From Eutreptiella sp. 'Long Island Sound 2002' (lineage: Eukaryota; Euglenozoa; Euglenophyceae; Eutreptiales; Eutreptiaceae): DNA of 64,000 nt. Position numbers and translations under genes: made by a program. Within the stretch, counting starts at the first letter, position 1. The number at the start of each line of letters is the position of its first letter. Positions 35,380 through 47,703 of the stretch are shown one piece after another. The stretch is taken from contig OZ038385.1 of the NCBI GenBank assembly GCA_964036045.1, positions 33,797,129-33,861,128 of the forward strand, written 5' to 3'. Under the pieces are notes generated by a model, which ran no database searches, was not told the DNA's origin, and was given only the letters and a program-made list of their open reading frames with translations.

Positions 35380-38300
35380 CTTCGAATCCGTGACTCCAAG
35401 CCCCGGATATGGCACAACCTACAACAATGATGAGTCAATGGACCCATTCGAAAAATTCGAAACATCACTTGGTCCCAACATCCTTCCCTCAACTCGCCTT
35501 TCGTTTGGCAAGTCGTATGTGGAGGAGTTCATGAACGAAGATGAAACGGGTGATGTTGACAATTTGGAGAAGCCATCACGAGTCCAACAATTGGTGGAAC
35601 AATTTGAAGAACATCAACGACAAATGTCATCGCGTTCCGAACATTATCACTCTTCACAAGGCTCACAACAAGATGAATTTGAAGTTCTTTTGTCACAATC
35701 TCCCAAGGTACACGCCATTCAACAACGCATTGATGGTTGTGAGGCAATGAGCAAGAAAGTTTATACAACGTGCACCCTACAACAAGGAACACTTGCTACG
35801 GAGATTGAAAAATTCAAAAAGGTTGTGAAAAACCGTGTTGAACATCGATACAAACAAGTGGTTGTTCGGGTTGAGCGATTGGAGAATAATGCTACGAACT
35901 CTTCTCCAAGTTATCCACCTCATGAGTCCCAACGACACTCCGACCGAATTCGTTATTTAGAGCAAAATTCGGTTGATTCGGAGAGCCTTAAGGACATTTT
36001 GGGGCTCGTGGAACAACGAATGGAACAAGTGGAGGCCAATCTTGACATGATGTTGAAGGGTGCGGCAAGTGCAAGCAAGGTAGACGAGACCGTGACGACT
36101 ATTCATGAGCGCTTTTCGAACTTTGCTACGCGTGGTGATATTCAATTGATGAATGTTCAACTTGAAGAAATGCAAAATATTTTCGCTTCTTCTTTGCAAA
36201 TGGCGAAAAATACCATGCACACAATAGAGAGCACTTTGGCATCCCATTCTTATGCATTTGATTCGTTTCGTTCCGATTATATATCGCATGAATCCGTGCC
36301 CGGTGGCTCCATTATGAATTTTTTGCATTTAATAAGGGAGCATGTGGACATTGGTGATAATCGTGTTAGGGATGTGTTCACAAATGAAGTCGGTTTGCAA
36401 TTGAAGCAATTACAAGACTGAGTTGAACAAGTCAATGAAAGGGTTGATGCTTTGCAGGTTCTTTGTGAATCTAAGTGGCGTGAGCTACAATCTTCTTTCG
36501 AGAGTCATTTTGCACAACGTTTGCAAGCCGCTTTCGACACGATAAATACACGCGTTGAGTCCTTAGTGCAAACACGCATTGGTGAGCATCTCAAGGCTCT
36601 AAACGCACGCATCGATGAATCATTTCGGAACAATCAATCTCAATTTCGTTCTTTTAATTCTCATTTAGATGAACGAATTGGAAAAACATTGTCACAAGTT
36701 GAGGACACCATCACCAAGCGAAGCGTTGAAATCGAGAAACGCCTCAATTCTACAATGAATTTGAGGTGTGACTCTTTTGCTCGCCAAATAGGTGATGGTG
36801 TGAGACCAACCGGCCTCGATGAACACACATTGACTCGTATTCAACAATTGCATGACACGTGTTCCGGTTTGCATGAACTAATGGGACCTCTTGAGCGGCG
36901 AGTTTCTAAGGTTGAAGAATTTGCAGTCGCTCACAAAAAGTCCCTTTTGGAGGTTTCTAGTGCTATTGATTCCATGAGTGCACAATTGAGTAGCACTAGC
37001 GGAGACATGACACGTGGATTACAAGCACTTACCATGCGTATAACGCTCTTGGAAGAGCGTGAATCTCCTCTTTGGAGTCAAGTTGAGATGGTTAAAAGTG
37101 CTTTGGGTAAAATGGAGCATGAACACGCAACTACAAAGTCCCAGTTGCACAATCATATATCATTCACTTCTCAACGGATTGCCGAAGTGAGTGCTCAGGT
37201 GGCGAGTGATCCGCCATCACCATCGGGACCCCATTCTTTATCCCAAATTCACTCACACCCCAATGGTAACGCCATTCGTGATGAACTCTTGCAGTTGCAT
37301 TCGGTTGCTGAGTCCAAAATGCTTGTTTTTTTTCAGCGGGTTGAACACTTCAATTCGGAAGTGGACACTTCATTAAATACCGTTCGTACTCGTGTTTCCG
37401 GTTTGGAGTTGAAAGTCAATGCTTTAGGTAACATGCAAGGCCTTTCGCCTCAAGACGTTGATTCTAAATTGCAGGCCTTAGAAGTACGCGTAGGAACTAC
37501 ATTTGATGGTGTACAAACGGCATTCCAAGAGAGTTTCCGGTTATTGCGCACGGACGTTGACACAATACATCAACGTATTGCGGGTTCCAATAGCATTGGC
37601 CGTGCCTCTTTACAGGCTGGACAAGCTACTTCCTCAACCCAAGAAGTTTCGAGTTCACAAGCGCATTCGACAAACCGCATGCACGATAGGGATAGAGGTT
37701 CACAGCCCTCTCCTCAGTCAGCATCAGCATCAACTGCAGCGGCGCCTATTACGGCTCCACCTTCATCGCGTGGTACCAACCCACGTCAGTCCGTTGGGCG
37801 TGGTTGTGATTTGGAATTCCCCTCTTCTCCTACTCCCGCCATGTCTGCACATTCACCTTTGTTACATTGGTTGTATGATCCCGAAGGATACTTGAAGCCT
37901 TTTCGGGGTCTTGAGCCGCCTTCGTTTTTTGATGCAACTACTCTTTTACCGTCTGGAATCACGCCCGGTTTCGCATTCCATGAGGTGCGTGAATGGAATG
38001 ATGATATCGAGTTCACCTCCCCGCCGCCTGGCCGAGAGTTTAGGGGTAAAGGTATTTTTGGTTCCAATACCGACGGTTGGATAGACCGAGATGTTTTAAG
38101 CAGCTTGCGCCGTCAATTCGCAATTCCCATTTGGGATAGAAAAAAAATGCTTTACGTTGATTGGGAGTTGCTCTACATCGATTGGTATGAAAATACTGGT
38201 CGATGGTTCGAGATGGGGTATCAACTAAAATTGTTGGTAGCTACACAGCCTGAGGACAGACAAGTTGAGTTGATTACCCAGATTAGACAGGAACGTTTGC

Positions 38301-39487
38301 GTATTGGTGAAGTTTTCCAGCTTATCCGGTTGTACGGTAGGCGTCACCAGAACCCTTACGTCCCTGGAAATGTTTTTAAAGCATTGGCGCTACCTGGGTC
38401 ACTGCAGGGACAAGTGGGTCCTGAGGAGTGGTATAACTTCTTTGTTAGATTTCTGAAGCATGGGCGCCGAACAGCAGCATATGGAGGAACATCCATGTGG
38501 GAAGCACACTCAGTGCTCATAGGTGCAATTATTGCGTACACTTCTAAAATGCGCCCAGAAGAGCCGTGGTTTCAGATCAAGAATGATTTGTTACAAATTC
38601 AGGCTGCCAGGGGCAACAAAAAATTTACATACATTGAGTTGTTCATGTTTGTAATGCCCCGTTTGTTGGCGGTTCGTGATGCAGAGTGGGTGGAGCAGGG
38701 TGTCATTGATGGTATGCATGCTCAGCCCACTGCTGTCAGTGCGGTTAGTAATGTACCCAGCAGGACTGAGAACCGCAGTGACTATGGTTCACAACGTCGT
38801 CGTGATGAACGGCGTACAGGCAGGAGTGGTGAACGACGATATAGCAGTGGTCGCGGTCGAGGATATAACAGTGATCGTGACCGGGGATATCGGAGCGGTC
38901 GTAGTGATAGTGAATCACGTAAAGAAAAAGGATATCGTAGTGGTCACAGTGGGTACCGTAGTGGTCAAGGTAGTGGTAGATATCGTAGCGGTCGCAGTGG
39001 CAGTGAAGGTCGTGATAAGTCACACCGCAGTCCATACAAAGACAGGAGACAGTACAGTAAAGGTCGTGGTAGTGATAAGGAGAGTGAATCAGGGGCGGAT
39101 CGAAATGACCGTCGATCCTTCCGCGAACACAGATCTGATGGGAAAAGAACAGACCATGAGCGCAGGTCCAGTGGGAATGGAACGGACCGTGGTTCAACGA
39201 ACACGAGAACCAGGGATCGCGATGGAAAGCGGTCATCCGGCGATGAGCGTGGGCGTGACCGCCATTACCGCAAGACCACAGCAGATACCAAGGGTCCTGG
39301 TGCTACAGCTGTCGGTTTTCGCTGTGGGGGTCGGGGGCATATGGCGGCTCAATGTCCGACACCGAGCCGGTACGCGCGTGAGAATGCCCGGGCGCGTAGT
39401 GTTCAGGATGAGAGTGCCAGTGCCATCAGTGAAACCCCACCCCAGACAGTACTATCTGAGGATTCTCAGCCCAAGCAATCTGTACCT

Positions 39488-39490
39488 TAG
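39488..39490 (+). other. In-frame UAG between inner gag and pol (readthrough candidate)
   Basis: gag and pol are in the same frame. After this UAG there are 42 sense codons and then the Met at 39617, with no other stop. The next bases GGUAUAGG could pair with AUACGCC about 20 nt downstream. The outer element has the same arrangement at 48760. Confidence 0.7.
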
Positions 39491-42400
39491 GGTATAGGCA
39501 GGCAGCCATACGCCCGGAGTGCCAGGCCAGACAAGCATGTTCGGTGGCTGCAGTTACCTCCCCTTTTCTATTCCAAGAACCAGGGAGTTGAGATCAGGTC
39601 ACTGGACTTTGAGACAATGCCCTCTGTTACTCGATCCCCCATTAAACCCCCCAATAAATATCATTCGGGTAAGAGTGAACTTCTATTTCATGTTCGAATT
39701 TCCTTCCAGGATCAATTACTTTTGCCTGAGACTGAAGTACTGACACTGGCGGATATAGGGTGTCAGGTTTTGGCAGTGGGGCCGTCAAAATGTTTTCCCA
39801 AAGCTAGCTGGGTGGACGCCCCACGCCCCTTACGTTTGTTGGGGGCGGGGAAATCGCAGATTACAGGAGGAGACAAGGGCGTCGTTGTCAATATGTCATT
39901 ACCTGTGACAGGGAAGCGCGGAGTGGTTATCTTCCAGTGCCTAAATGTGTTCATTCACCTCGCAGATGTAGGGGACAAAATTCTGCTGGGGTTTCCTTTT
40001 TTCCAGCAGTACCGCCTTGCTTTTCTGCCCAATCAAAAATTTCTGGTCCCCATGGAGGAGCTGAAAATGGTGAAATATCCATCAAGGTATCAAGGGTTAT
40101 GCCCTAAGTGTCATGGAGACCGGACAGCATGTCCCTGTGTACATCAGCGTGTTTTGGTCAGCATTTTGAAGCAATCTGGACATGGACAGCCTGTCCTTGA
40201 ACAAAAATCTGTACGCTTCTCAGAACCGCTGGTCGCAGATTGGTGGTGTCCTGAGTGTAATCCAACAGCACCACCTCAGGCATTATCTGCATGTACGCAT
40301 TATGGACATGTTGTATGCATAAATCATTTAGAACGCATTTGGTTTGAGAAGATATGCTCCAGGGAATATGATCAGGTTTTCCTTTTGCAGGATGGGTCAT
40401 CACTCCAAGTCAAACGACTTCAGGACGACGTGATATTACCCAAGCAAGCAACCGGTGATTCCGCCGGGTATGATCTGTTTTCCCCTGTCTCAGTTTCAAT
40501 TCCGGCTCAGTCTGGTGTAAAAATCCCACTGCACATCTCCATGGCAATCCCAATGGGTCATTATGGTCGCATCGCCTCACGCAGCAGTTTTGCTGCCCAA
40601 AGGGTACATGTTGCGGGCGGCGTCATAGATCGGGGATACCGTGGTGATGTAACGGTGTTACTTGAGAATTCAGGTGACCAGCCTTTCACGATTCAGAAAG
40701 GTGACAGAATTGCTCAATTAATACTTGAGAAGCATTCAACGCCATCTGTGGTTGAAGCCAAGGAGCTGTCGACCACTGAGCGCGGGACACGTGGTTTTGG
40801 CAGTACAGGCCGCAGTCAATTTATACCGCCGCAGGAAAATTCGTCTCTGACAAACCAAACTAATTCAACACATCCGCAGTCATTCGACTGTTTTGTTTCC
40901 CTTTTCATTCTATTTGGAATTTTGCAAAAAATGGGGAGCGATTCGCTGTCTACAAGGCGTGATGCCACTCAGGTAAGTTCGCAGACTGTGCGAAATGTGG
41001 AGCGCGAGGCTCCCCAGGTGAGGGAGTCATCGAGTGTGGAGCGTGAGGTTCCCAATAGGTCAGCTATGAAGCGTGAGGCTTCTGGAAGTTTTACAGTGAG
41101 TGATTCACTGCAACAGGAGTGTGATGCTCTGCAGATGGCGAGTGATTCGCTGAGTATGGGATGTGAGGTCCTTGGTTTAGTGGGGCGTGAGGCTCCCATT
41201 ACAATGAGTGATCGTAACGATCTTTCTGCAGGTGCGAGTGATTCGCTTAACCTGGTTATGTTTGTTTCAAGTATTACGGCGTTGGCTTGCCGTTTGTTTT
41301 CTGGCAACAGGAGTATAATTTCTCCCGTTTATCCAACTTCTGGTTCGTCTTGTACTGAAGCTACAGACTCAATTCTCTGTCAAGTTAGCCAGGATTTTTT
41401 AAGTGCAGGAGGGACCAGGGAAGCATCACAGATTGACCGTTTGTATGCTGACGAGTGGGGCCATCGCCATGAGGCATGGGCCCCAGATTATTTTATGGCT
41501 GGCTGGGGGTATGCTCGTTGCATTGATTATCGTGATACTAAAATTCTGTCTTACTATGATTCTCAGTTGCGACAGGATAACAGAATTTTTCGAGATCTGA
41601 CTGAGTTGAATCTCACGTCACTTCAAGGGTCTGACCCTTTTCCAACGGCAACCACACCCCAGCCCCCTGCGAATAAATTCATAACTCCTGCTTTGAATAC
41701 TATGCTTCGTCGTCAGGTCAAACGAATCAAACCAGGACATGTTCGAGTTCGATCAGACGTCATTGATCGTGTCTCAGCGTGGATGACGGATGCTGGTATG
41801 TCTGTCACAGTCGATGCTTTCGGCTGCCCTAATTTTCAGGCCTTTCCACAGACATGGACTGATCCACAGCAGTCACTATCGAAACCATGGAATGGTGAAA
41901 CCATGTGGCTGCACCCTCCTGAACACCTATGGTCCCGTGTTGCAGTCAAAATGGTCATGGAAGCCTGTCGTGGAGTTGCCATCATCCCTATAGTTAAAGA
42001 AGCTTCATGGTGGTGGCTCGTTGGTGAGGTTGCTGTGGATTGGGTCGAAATCCCAACTGGCCACCCATTGTTTGTCACCTCACATGGCAAGGTAAAAAAC
42101 TGTACCGTTCCATATCGGGTTGTTTTCTTTGACTCCTTTGGCCATGATCGGGCTCAACAGCCTGGACCTTCACAGCCTGCCATCAGGCCTGAGGCTGTTT
42201 GCGATGGTTGGAGTGAGCCATCTGTCGACTCGCAGTTTCATGGATTGCCAGACAGCCAGCCGCGAGCTGAACATGAGCCTGCAAATGAGCCTGTGAGTGC
42301 TCCCTCTTCACAGTTTGTGTTGTCTGATGGTGGGTTAAGTCGTCAGCGAAGGCGTTTTGGTCGTCGACGACTAGCGAAAAGATCGGTTCAATCCTTGTCT

Positions 42401-43630
42401 GAGGCTGATAAGCTGTACTGGGTTGATTTTCAAGGATTACAGGACTCAGCCAGTGACGTCATATCAGAGAGTGGCGATTCTGAAGACAATGCTCTTACTG
42501 ATGAGTATATGTCTGATAGTAACACTGAGCATGGTATTCAGGTAGTGAGTGATGATCCTGGTACTAGTATTTTTAGTGTAGTACAGGCAGATATGGAATA
42601 TGAGGACTGTCAGCATCTGCGTGAAGCACTAATCAGTGAATTTAAGGAGCAGGTCTTTACCAGAAAAACTTTCACGCAGGTTGACAATGACAAAAGGGGT
42701 CCTCATGCTAAGGTAAAGCTTGAGTTGATACCCAATGCAATTCCTTTTAGTTGTAAAGCCATACGTACAGTAGGTGTGCGTGAACAGGTTCTGTACGATA
42801 AAATTAAGGGTTTTGAGGAACAGGGTTTCATACGTAAGTGTCGAGGTAGTACAGAGTGGGTATCGCGGGCTTTTTTAGTCCCCAAACCCAATGGCAAATG
42901 GCGACTGGTCATCGATTATCGGTATTTAAATACCCAGCTTAAAGGGTTAAATTTTCCTTTGCCGGTAATTGAAGACCAGCTCGCCCGCCAAGAGGGTAAC
43001 AGTGTTTTTTCGTTGGTGGACTTGGAAGACGGATTCCACCAGATGCACCTGGAGGAATCCAGTCGTTCCTTGACCGCATTCATCACGCCTTTCGGCGTGT
43101 ATGAATGGAAGGTGCTGCCCATGGGGGTTAAGGTGGGCCCGCAGGTTTTTCAGCGACTGGTTGCGTGGGTTGTACGTAACTGCCCTACTAGTGGGCCGTA
43201 TATTGATGATGTCTTGACGGGTACAGGAGTGCCGCGCAACTATGCACCTTCTGATCATGGCCCTGGCAAACTTTTTGACAGCCATGCTTATGCAGACAAA
43301 CCAGCTGATACATTTTTGAACCCCTGTTTTTCACCGCCGCCAATTTTGCCTGATGGCACAGCAAATTCCGATATGGTCACCCCCTTTTCATATATCATTC
43401 CTTCCCACCCTTCAAGTCAGGATAAGTTGTATTATCATTATCTTTGTATGCGTGAGCTGTTTCATGCATTTGCATCTGCTGACCTCACGGTCAAGCCTGA
43501 AAAGTGTTTTTTGTTGCGTCGTCAAGTACAGTATGTAGGGCATGTACTTTGTAACGGTAAACGCTTCCCTAACCCGAGTAAAACACAGGCCCTTCGGGAT
43601 TGGGAAATTAAACACATTACCAATGCCTAA
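39491..43630 (+). pseudogene. pol: Inner pol, part 1: protease, dUTPase, methyltransferase-like, RT
   Basis: Numbering from the Met at 39617. Protease: LADIGCQVLAVG (D46-I47-G48), a retropepsin active site with DIG for DTG. Residues about 160-235: two Cys/His groups (CPKC...CPC.H and CPEC...C.H.......CINH). Residues about 268-398: dUTPase (own entry). Residues about 440-600: repeats alternating REA and SDSL. Residues about 725-805: VDAFG..NF...S, then HPPEHLW and IIPIVKEASWWW, a methyltransferase-like fold. RT begins near residue 1000: WRLVIDYRYLN, FSLVDLEDGFHQMHL, FGVYEWKVLPMG and the catalytic YIDDVL (about 1194). After YIDDVL there is an unusual insertion of about 65 residues before the thumb (LTVKPEKCFLL). 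The frame stops at TAA 43628 and continues in phase beyond it. RT copies the element RNA into cDNA. Confidence 0.9.
40420..40812 (+). other. dUTPase domain inside inner pol
   Basis: All five motifs of trimeric dUTPases are present in order: GDSAGYDLF, GRIASRSS, GGVIDRGYRGDV (catalytic Asp and stacking Tyr), GDRIAQLI and the P-loop-like RGTRGFGSTG. The enzyme hydrolyses dUTP to dUMP and PPi, limiting uracil incorporation during reverse transcription. dUTPases are known in several retroviral genera and in some fungal Ty3/gypsy elements. This one lies between protease and RT. No catalytic residue is lost, in contrast to stops elsewhere in the same pol. Confidence 0.93.
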
Positions 43631-44104
43631 GCCCTGAAAGGGTTCCTGGGTTTGGCAAATTGGTATAGTATGTATATACGTAACTATGCCAAGTATGCTG
43701 CCCCCTTGATGGAGGCCCTAAAAGGTATGTATCAGTTTGAGGATGTACAAGGGGGGCCGGCAGTAGATGGTAATGGGTTGCCTTGTAAGGCACGCAAACG
43801 TGTTAAGCTTACCCCCAAACAATCAGAGATCAAGTGGACTCCTGAAATGGAGTGGGGATTTCAGCAAATCAAAGATTCTCTGATTGAGAAAGTTGAGTTA
43901 TATCTACCGCGTCCTGGTGCACGGTGGCGGCTGTCCACTGATGCATCAGATTTCGCTGTAGGGGGAGTGTTAGAACAGGAACAGGACGACGGGAATTGGC
44001 ATCCTGTCGCTTTTTTTTCTAGAAAACTACAGGGCAGTAAAACAGCAGGTAAGCATAAAGATAAAGGTATAGGACAGGTGGGATGGACAGTGAGGGAAAA
44101 ATAG
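43631..44104 (+). pseudogene. pol: Inner pol, part 2: RT connection and RNase H start
   Basis: In the same frame as part 1 after the TAA. It begins ALKGFLGLANWYSMYIRNYA, the standard end of Ty3-type RT, and leads to RLSTDASDFAVGGVLEQ (first RNase H Asp) and WHPVAFFSRKLQGSKT. It ends at TAG 44102, at a place where related elements have REKE.YA, so a single base change explains the stop. Confidence 0.9.
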
Positions 44105-46015
44105 ACGTATGCTGTTGTATGTAGTTTGTTAAAGTTTCAGTCATGGATAGGACATCAGGAAGTATTGGTACGTACAGATCATAGTAGTATTGTACAGTGG
44201 TATAAGGAGGATTTGTGTACTGTGTCTGGGCCTTTGGGTCGTCGTGGCCGATGGCACGAGTTTTTAAGTCGTTTCAATCTTGTAATACTGTATCATAAGG
44301 GAGCTGAAAATGAAGCCCCTGATGCGTTATCACGCTGGGCATACCCGGCAGGGTTATCTCAGGATGTATCTTTTCACGGCAGTGAAAATGACCTTGAGGG
44401 TTGGAACCAGTGTGAACAGCGTGAGCGTGAATACACACAACGTAAGTTGCGTGAACGGCACCCGAATGATTTTGCAGAGTATCGTACTGTACGTGCCTGT
44501 ATGGTTCCTGACTGCACTGAGTGTGTTGCAGTCCACATACCTCATCAAACTGAGGCACGTGAGCTTCTTCTTGAGGCCCGTGCGGTTGCAGAATTTCGTC
44601 ACATTTCTGATCACCCCTCCCTTGTGCATGCATCAGCTTTTGCTGATATTGACGGATTTCACTTATACTGCAACCCTGCAGTTTTTCAACAGAGCAGACC
44701 TTCTCGAGTAGTCAAGCGTGAGTTACGTCACACAGAAGTTTCTACAGTTTCATGTGTCTCAGTGGGTGACGGGCACGAGCTGCCCATTGACAGAGTGGAA
44801 GATTTACACATACACACACTAAATACAATCAAACTCCCCCCTGATACCGCTGTGTTGTATAGTGATTGGGATCCAGAATATGCTGCTGACCCAGTGCTGG
44901 GTCCACATTGGACAACATTACAGGCAGATGGTGTCAGTGGTCAGTACAGATTACATATGGGTCGTGTTCGATTGGCAGGGCGTATTTGTGTTCCTTTGTC
45001 TCTGTTGGACAAAGTCATAGTGGCGACACATACATATGCCCATCCAGGCATTCACAAAACACACCAGCTCATTGACAGAAAATACATTTTTCAGGAGCTT
45101 GATAAAGGACAGCCACGAAAATTTTCATACACCAAGCTGAAAGAACACATTGCGCTGCAGTTGGGACATTGTCAGGTCTGTCAGGCTGTCAAGGGTCGCA
45201 AGGGTCTGCAGCCTGACACTATGCATTCATATCCAATACCTGAGTATCCGTTTAGTTCTATCTCAGCAGATTTTTGTAAATTGGATGAAGTGAAACAGGG
45301 AGCTGTTGTATATGACTCAGTTTTTGTAATTGTCTGTCGTTTAACAGGATATGTAATGGCACTGCCATGCAGCACCACCATTACCTCATCTGAGCTGGCT
45401 TCTTTATTTCTGACGCGTTTTGTTACTTTCTTCGGGCTGCCGAAGGAAATTTTTAGCGACGTGGATAAAATTATGCATGCAGATTTTTTCTCCACATTCT
45501 GTCAGCTCTCAGGAATTGAGGAGTATAGATCCCCTGTGTATCGTAAGAAGAGTAATGGTAGGGCTGAGCGGGCAGTACAGGTAGTTGTTGACAGCTTACG
45601 CAAGTTGTTACAGCAGGCAGGCAGAAATCGTAAGTGGACTGATTTATTGCCTCTGGCACTTTGGTGTGCTAACGATATGCCTGGGGCTGTATCAGGCTTC
45701 AGTCCACATAGACTTGTTTTCGGTAGGGATCCCATTGGGTTTGGGGATCACCCCCCAATGGCACCTGATTACGGGTCAGAGGATGCGTACCAATTTTTTC
45801 AACGTGTGCGTAGGGAAAGAGAATATGTGAGTGCCAAGCTCACAAAAATACAAGATGAATTCAGTGCCAAATACCTGACGGAACACCCGCCTCTCAATTT
45901 TGAACCTGGTGATCGTGTTTGGTTGAAAACCATTCGTAAACCGGGGGAGAGTAAATTGGACCGTCTTTGGGTTGGTCCTGCTGAAATTTTGGAGAGGCTC
46001 AGTGCAGGTAGGTAG
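44105..46015 (+). pseudogene. pol: Inner pol, part 3: RNase H end and integrase
   Basis: RTDHSSIVQWY and NEAPDALSRW complete RNase H, which removes template RNA. The integrase zinc-binding part follows (HTYAHPGIHKTH...CQVCQAVKG). Next is the catalytic core with D (ISADFCKL), D (EIFSDVDKI) and E (NGRAERAVQ), which joins cDNA ends to host DNA. The GPY/F-like module (DRLWVGPAEILERL) comes next. The frame meets TAG and TGA at 46013-46018 but reads on in phase towards the chromodomain. Confidence 0.92.
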
Positions 46016-46018
46016 TGA

Positions 46019-46481
46019 ATTGCTGGTCCGTATGGTGAACAACAGGTTGAGTCATTGCGGCTCAAACCATACAACCCCCCCTTGACACACGGAGCTCCAC
46101 CCCTACACTTTTACACCGACAAGGAGACGTTGGTGGATGATGAGAAATTCATCGTCGAAAAAATTTTAAAACATGCAGTTCAAAAAAAACAGAGGTAAGG
46201 ACAAGGCACGCCGCCCCAACATTGTTAAATGGTTTGTAAAATACAAGGGGTACGACAAACCTGAGTGGAGGGAGGCATCTGAATTCATGCATGACACAAA
46301 TGAGGAATGGCTGCGCTACAACATCAAACACAAGATTGATGTGGGGTTACAGGACATACGACAAGTGTTGTCATCAGTACATCCAAAAATTTTACAATGG
46401 CGCACAGATTTCGGGGGACAGGTGCATATGCGTGATCACCGATGTGTTTCCTCCTTATGTCGTGTATATTACCGCCTTTGA
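46019..46481 (+). pseudogene. Inner integrase chromodomain, frameshifted
   Basis: The integrase frame continues to KFIVEKILKHAVQKK at about 46145-46190. After an eight-A run the reading shifts +1 to VKWFVKYKGYDKPEWREASEF and a final helix. This is the chromodomain pattern (VEKIL...FVKYKGY...W). Chromodomains on Ty3-type integrases steer insertion to particular chromatin. The homopolymer makes an indel, in the genome or in the assembly, the likely cause of the frameshift. The frame ends at 46481. Confidence 0.8.
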
Positions 46482-47695
46482 TGCTCTGATTGCTCTCCCC
46501 TTTCTGTACAGGTCTTACAGAGTTCAGGAAGTCCTTACAGAATTCAGAAGTGGGTTACACATCCTTTTGTTTCAATACTTCAGACTGGTATGTCTGACTG
46601 CAGGGCGTGGTGATGACAGTTTTGCATTGGCTTGGCGAATGGCACGCTGTCTCACTGGTGTCTACGCCATGGCCCTTGCGACGTCGTCAGCCCCCCTCCC
46701 CCTTTTTTTCTGAGGTTCTGTCACAGGACAACAGTCTTTTTCTTCCCCTCTCATGTATTATTGTGTATGAACTGTTAATCAGTTGTTTCTATTTTTTATC
46801 CCACCGTTGGCACGTGGGCCCTTCCTTGGGAAGTGGGAGTTCAGAACTGCCAAATTTCATTGAATGTATTGCATGTCTTCTGTGTGTTGACACGAATCAT
46901 GTTGACCTTGTATATAGCAGTATCAGCCAGTTTTCAGGTTCACTCTGCAGGTCATCGGTGAATTCGCCTACACCGTATAGTACGTAACCGACGCGCCCTG
47001 TGAGATTTAGCTTCCCCTGGCACTGCAGCTGGTTTGTAGCTGATTCCCTTCTCCCAGCACCAGGCGCCAGTTATTTTTGGTCAGAGAGCGCAACGCAACC
47101 CCCTGGTCCCCGGCCCAAATGTTGCAGACAGTGCGCCCTCTGAGGATGCAGCATGTGTTTACCAGACATCAAGCCCCCTTTGCCCTAGGCATAAGAGGTA
47201 CTGGCCTGAGTGGCCCCGTGACAAGTAATAGGATTACATTCCCCTTCGCCGATGCTTTGGTGGTTTCTTTCGGACGTCGTTTCTTTTTTTTGTGTGTGAT
47301 TTTGAGATAAAACAATCATCGGTGTTGAACGATCAAGGGTTCGATTTATGCCCCTCCTAACTAAAGGCATTGAGTCAGGCATACATTATGCTGTGTCCAA
47401 CTTTGTAGTCACAGTGGTGCGGTGACATGTTTTGTGTGCTTTCTTTCTTGTGCAGACGTGGAGTGATCCAGAGAACAGAGATGATCGGAGTCCAGAGAAC
47501 AGAGCTGATCGAAATCCAGAGACCAGGATTCACCAGAATTCACGGGCCAGAGATCATCAGCATCAGGGTCCAGCGTACAGGGATGATTATGGTTGGTCAG
47601 TGGTTTATATATGCATGTCCACAGTGATGTTTCAATTTTTTATTTGCTTCTGTCAGACATCTGTTGCTTGCTTCGCAGGTGTACAGATGTCTTGT
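46482..47695 (+). other. Inner element 3' non-coding region
   Basis: No convincing ORF. Near 47468-47560 a GATCC/GTCC-AGAGAACAGAG motif is repeated two to three times in a purine-rich stretch. Confidence 0.6.
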
Positions 47696-47703
47696 GAGGG
47701 GAG
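47696..47703 (+). promoter_or_regulatory. Inner element polypurine tract
   Basis: GAGGGGAG abuts the TG of the 3' LTR, the expected plus-strand primer position. Confidence 0.85.

Larger units (their letters stand above)
35336..39490 (+). pseudogene. gag: Inner element giant Gag with coiled coil and RS/RG-rich tail
   Basis: One frame of about 1,385 codons, broken only by TGA at 36419-36421 (CGA to TGA would explain it). The ATG at 35336 lies inside the LTR; the next Met in frame is at 35438. Residues about 40-780 are rich in Gln, Glu, Leu, Arg and His with heptad-like spacing and almost no Pro, suggesting a long coiled coil. A Ser/Ala/Pro linker follows, then a folded part with aromatic motifs (LLHWLYDPEGYL, YVDWELLYIDWYEN), probably the capsid. 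The last about 250 residues are Arg/Ser/Gly/Asp-rich with repeated YRSGR-like units, ending in a zinc knuckle whose first Cys is Gly (G-x2-C-x4-H-x4-C). Ty3-type Gags are usually about 300-500 residues, so this is exceptional. It ends in UAG at 39488. Confidence 0.85.

Noticed and set aside
38676-39497. 273-codon plus ORF (Val-rich) and 163-codon minus ORF (His/Tyr-rich)
   Set aside because: Shadows of the repetitive RS/RG-coding part of the inner gag.
46170-46195. Programmed frameshift at the A-run before the inner chromodomain
   Set aside because: The required shift is +1, not the -1 that an A-AAA-AAC slippery site gives; a homopolymer indel is simpler.
47335-47360. GGGTTCGA motif as a tRNA T-arm
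   Set aside because: No acceptor, D-arm or anticodon arm can be drawn at proper spacing upstream.
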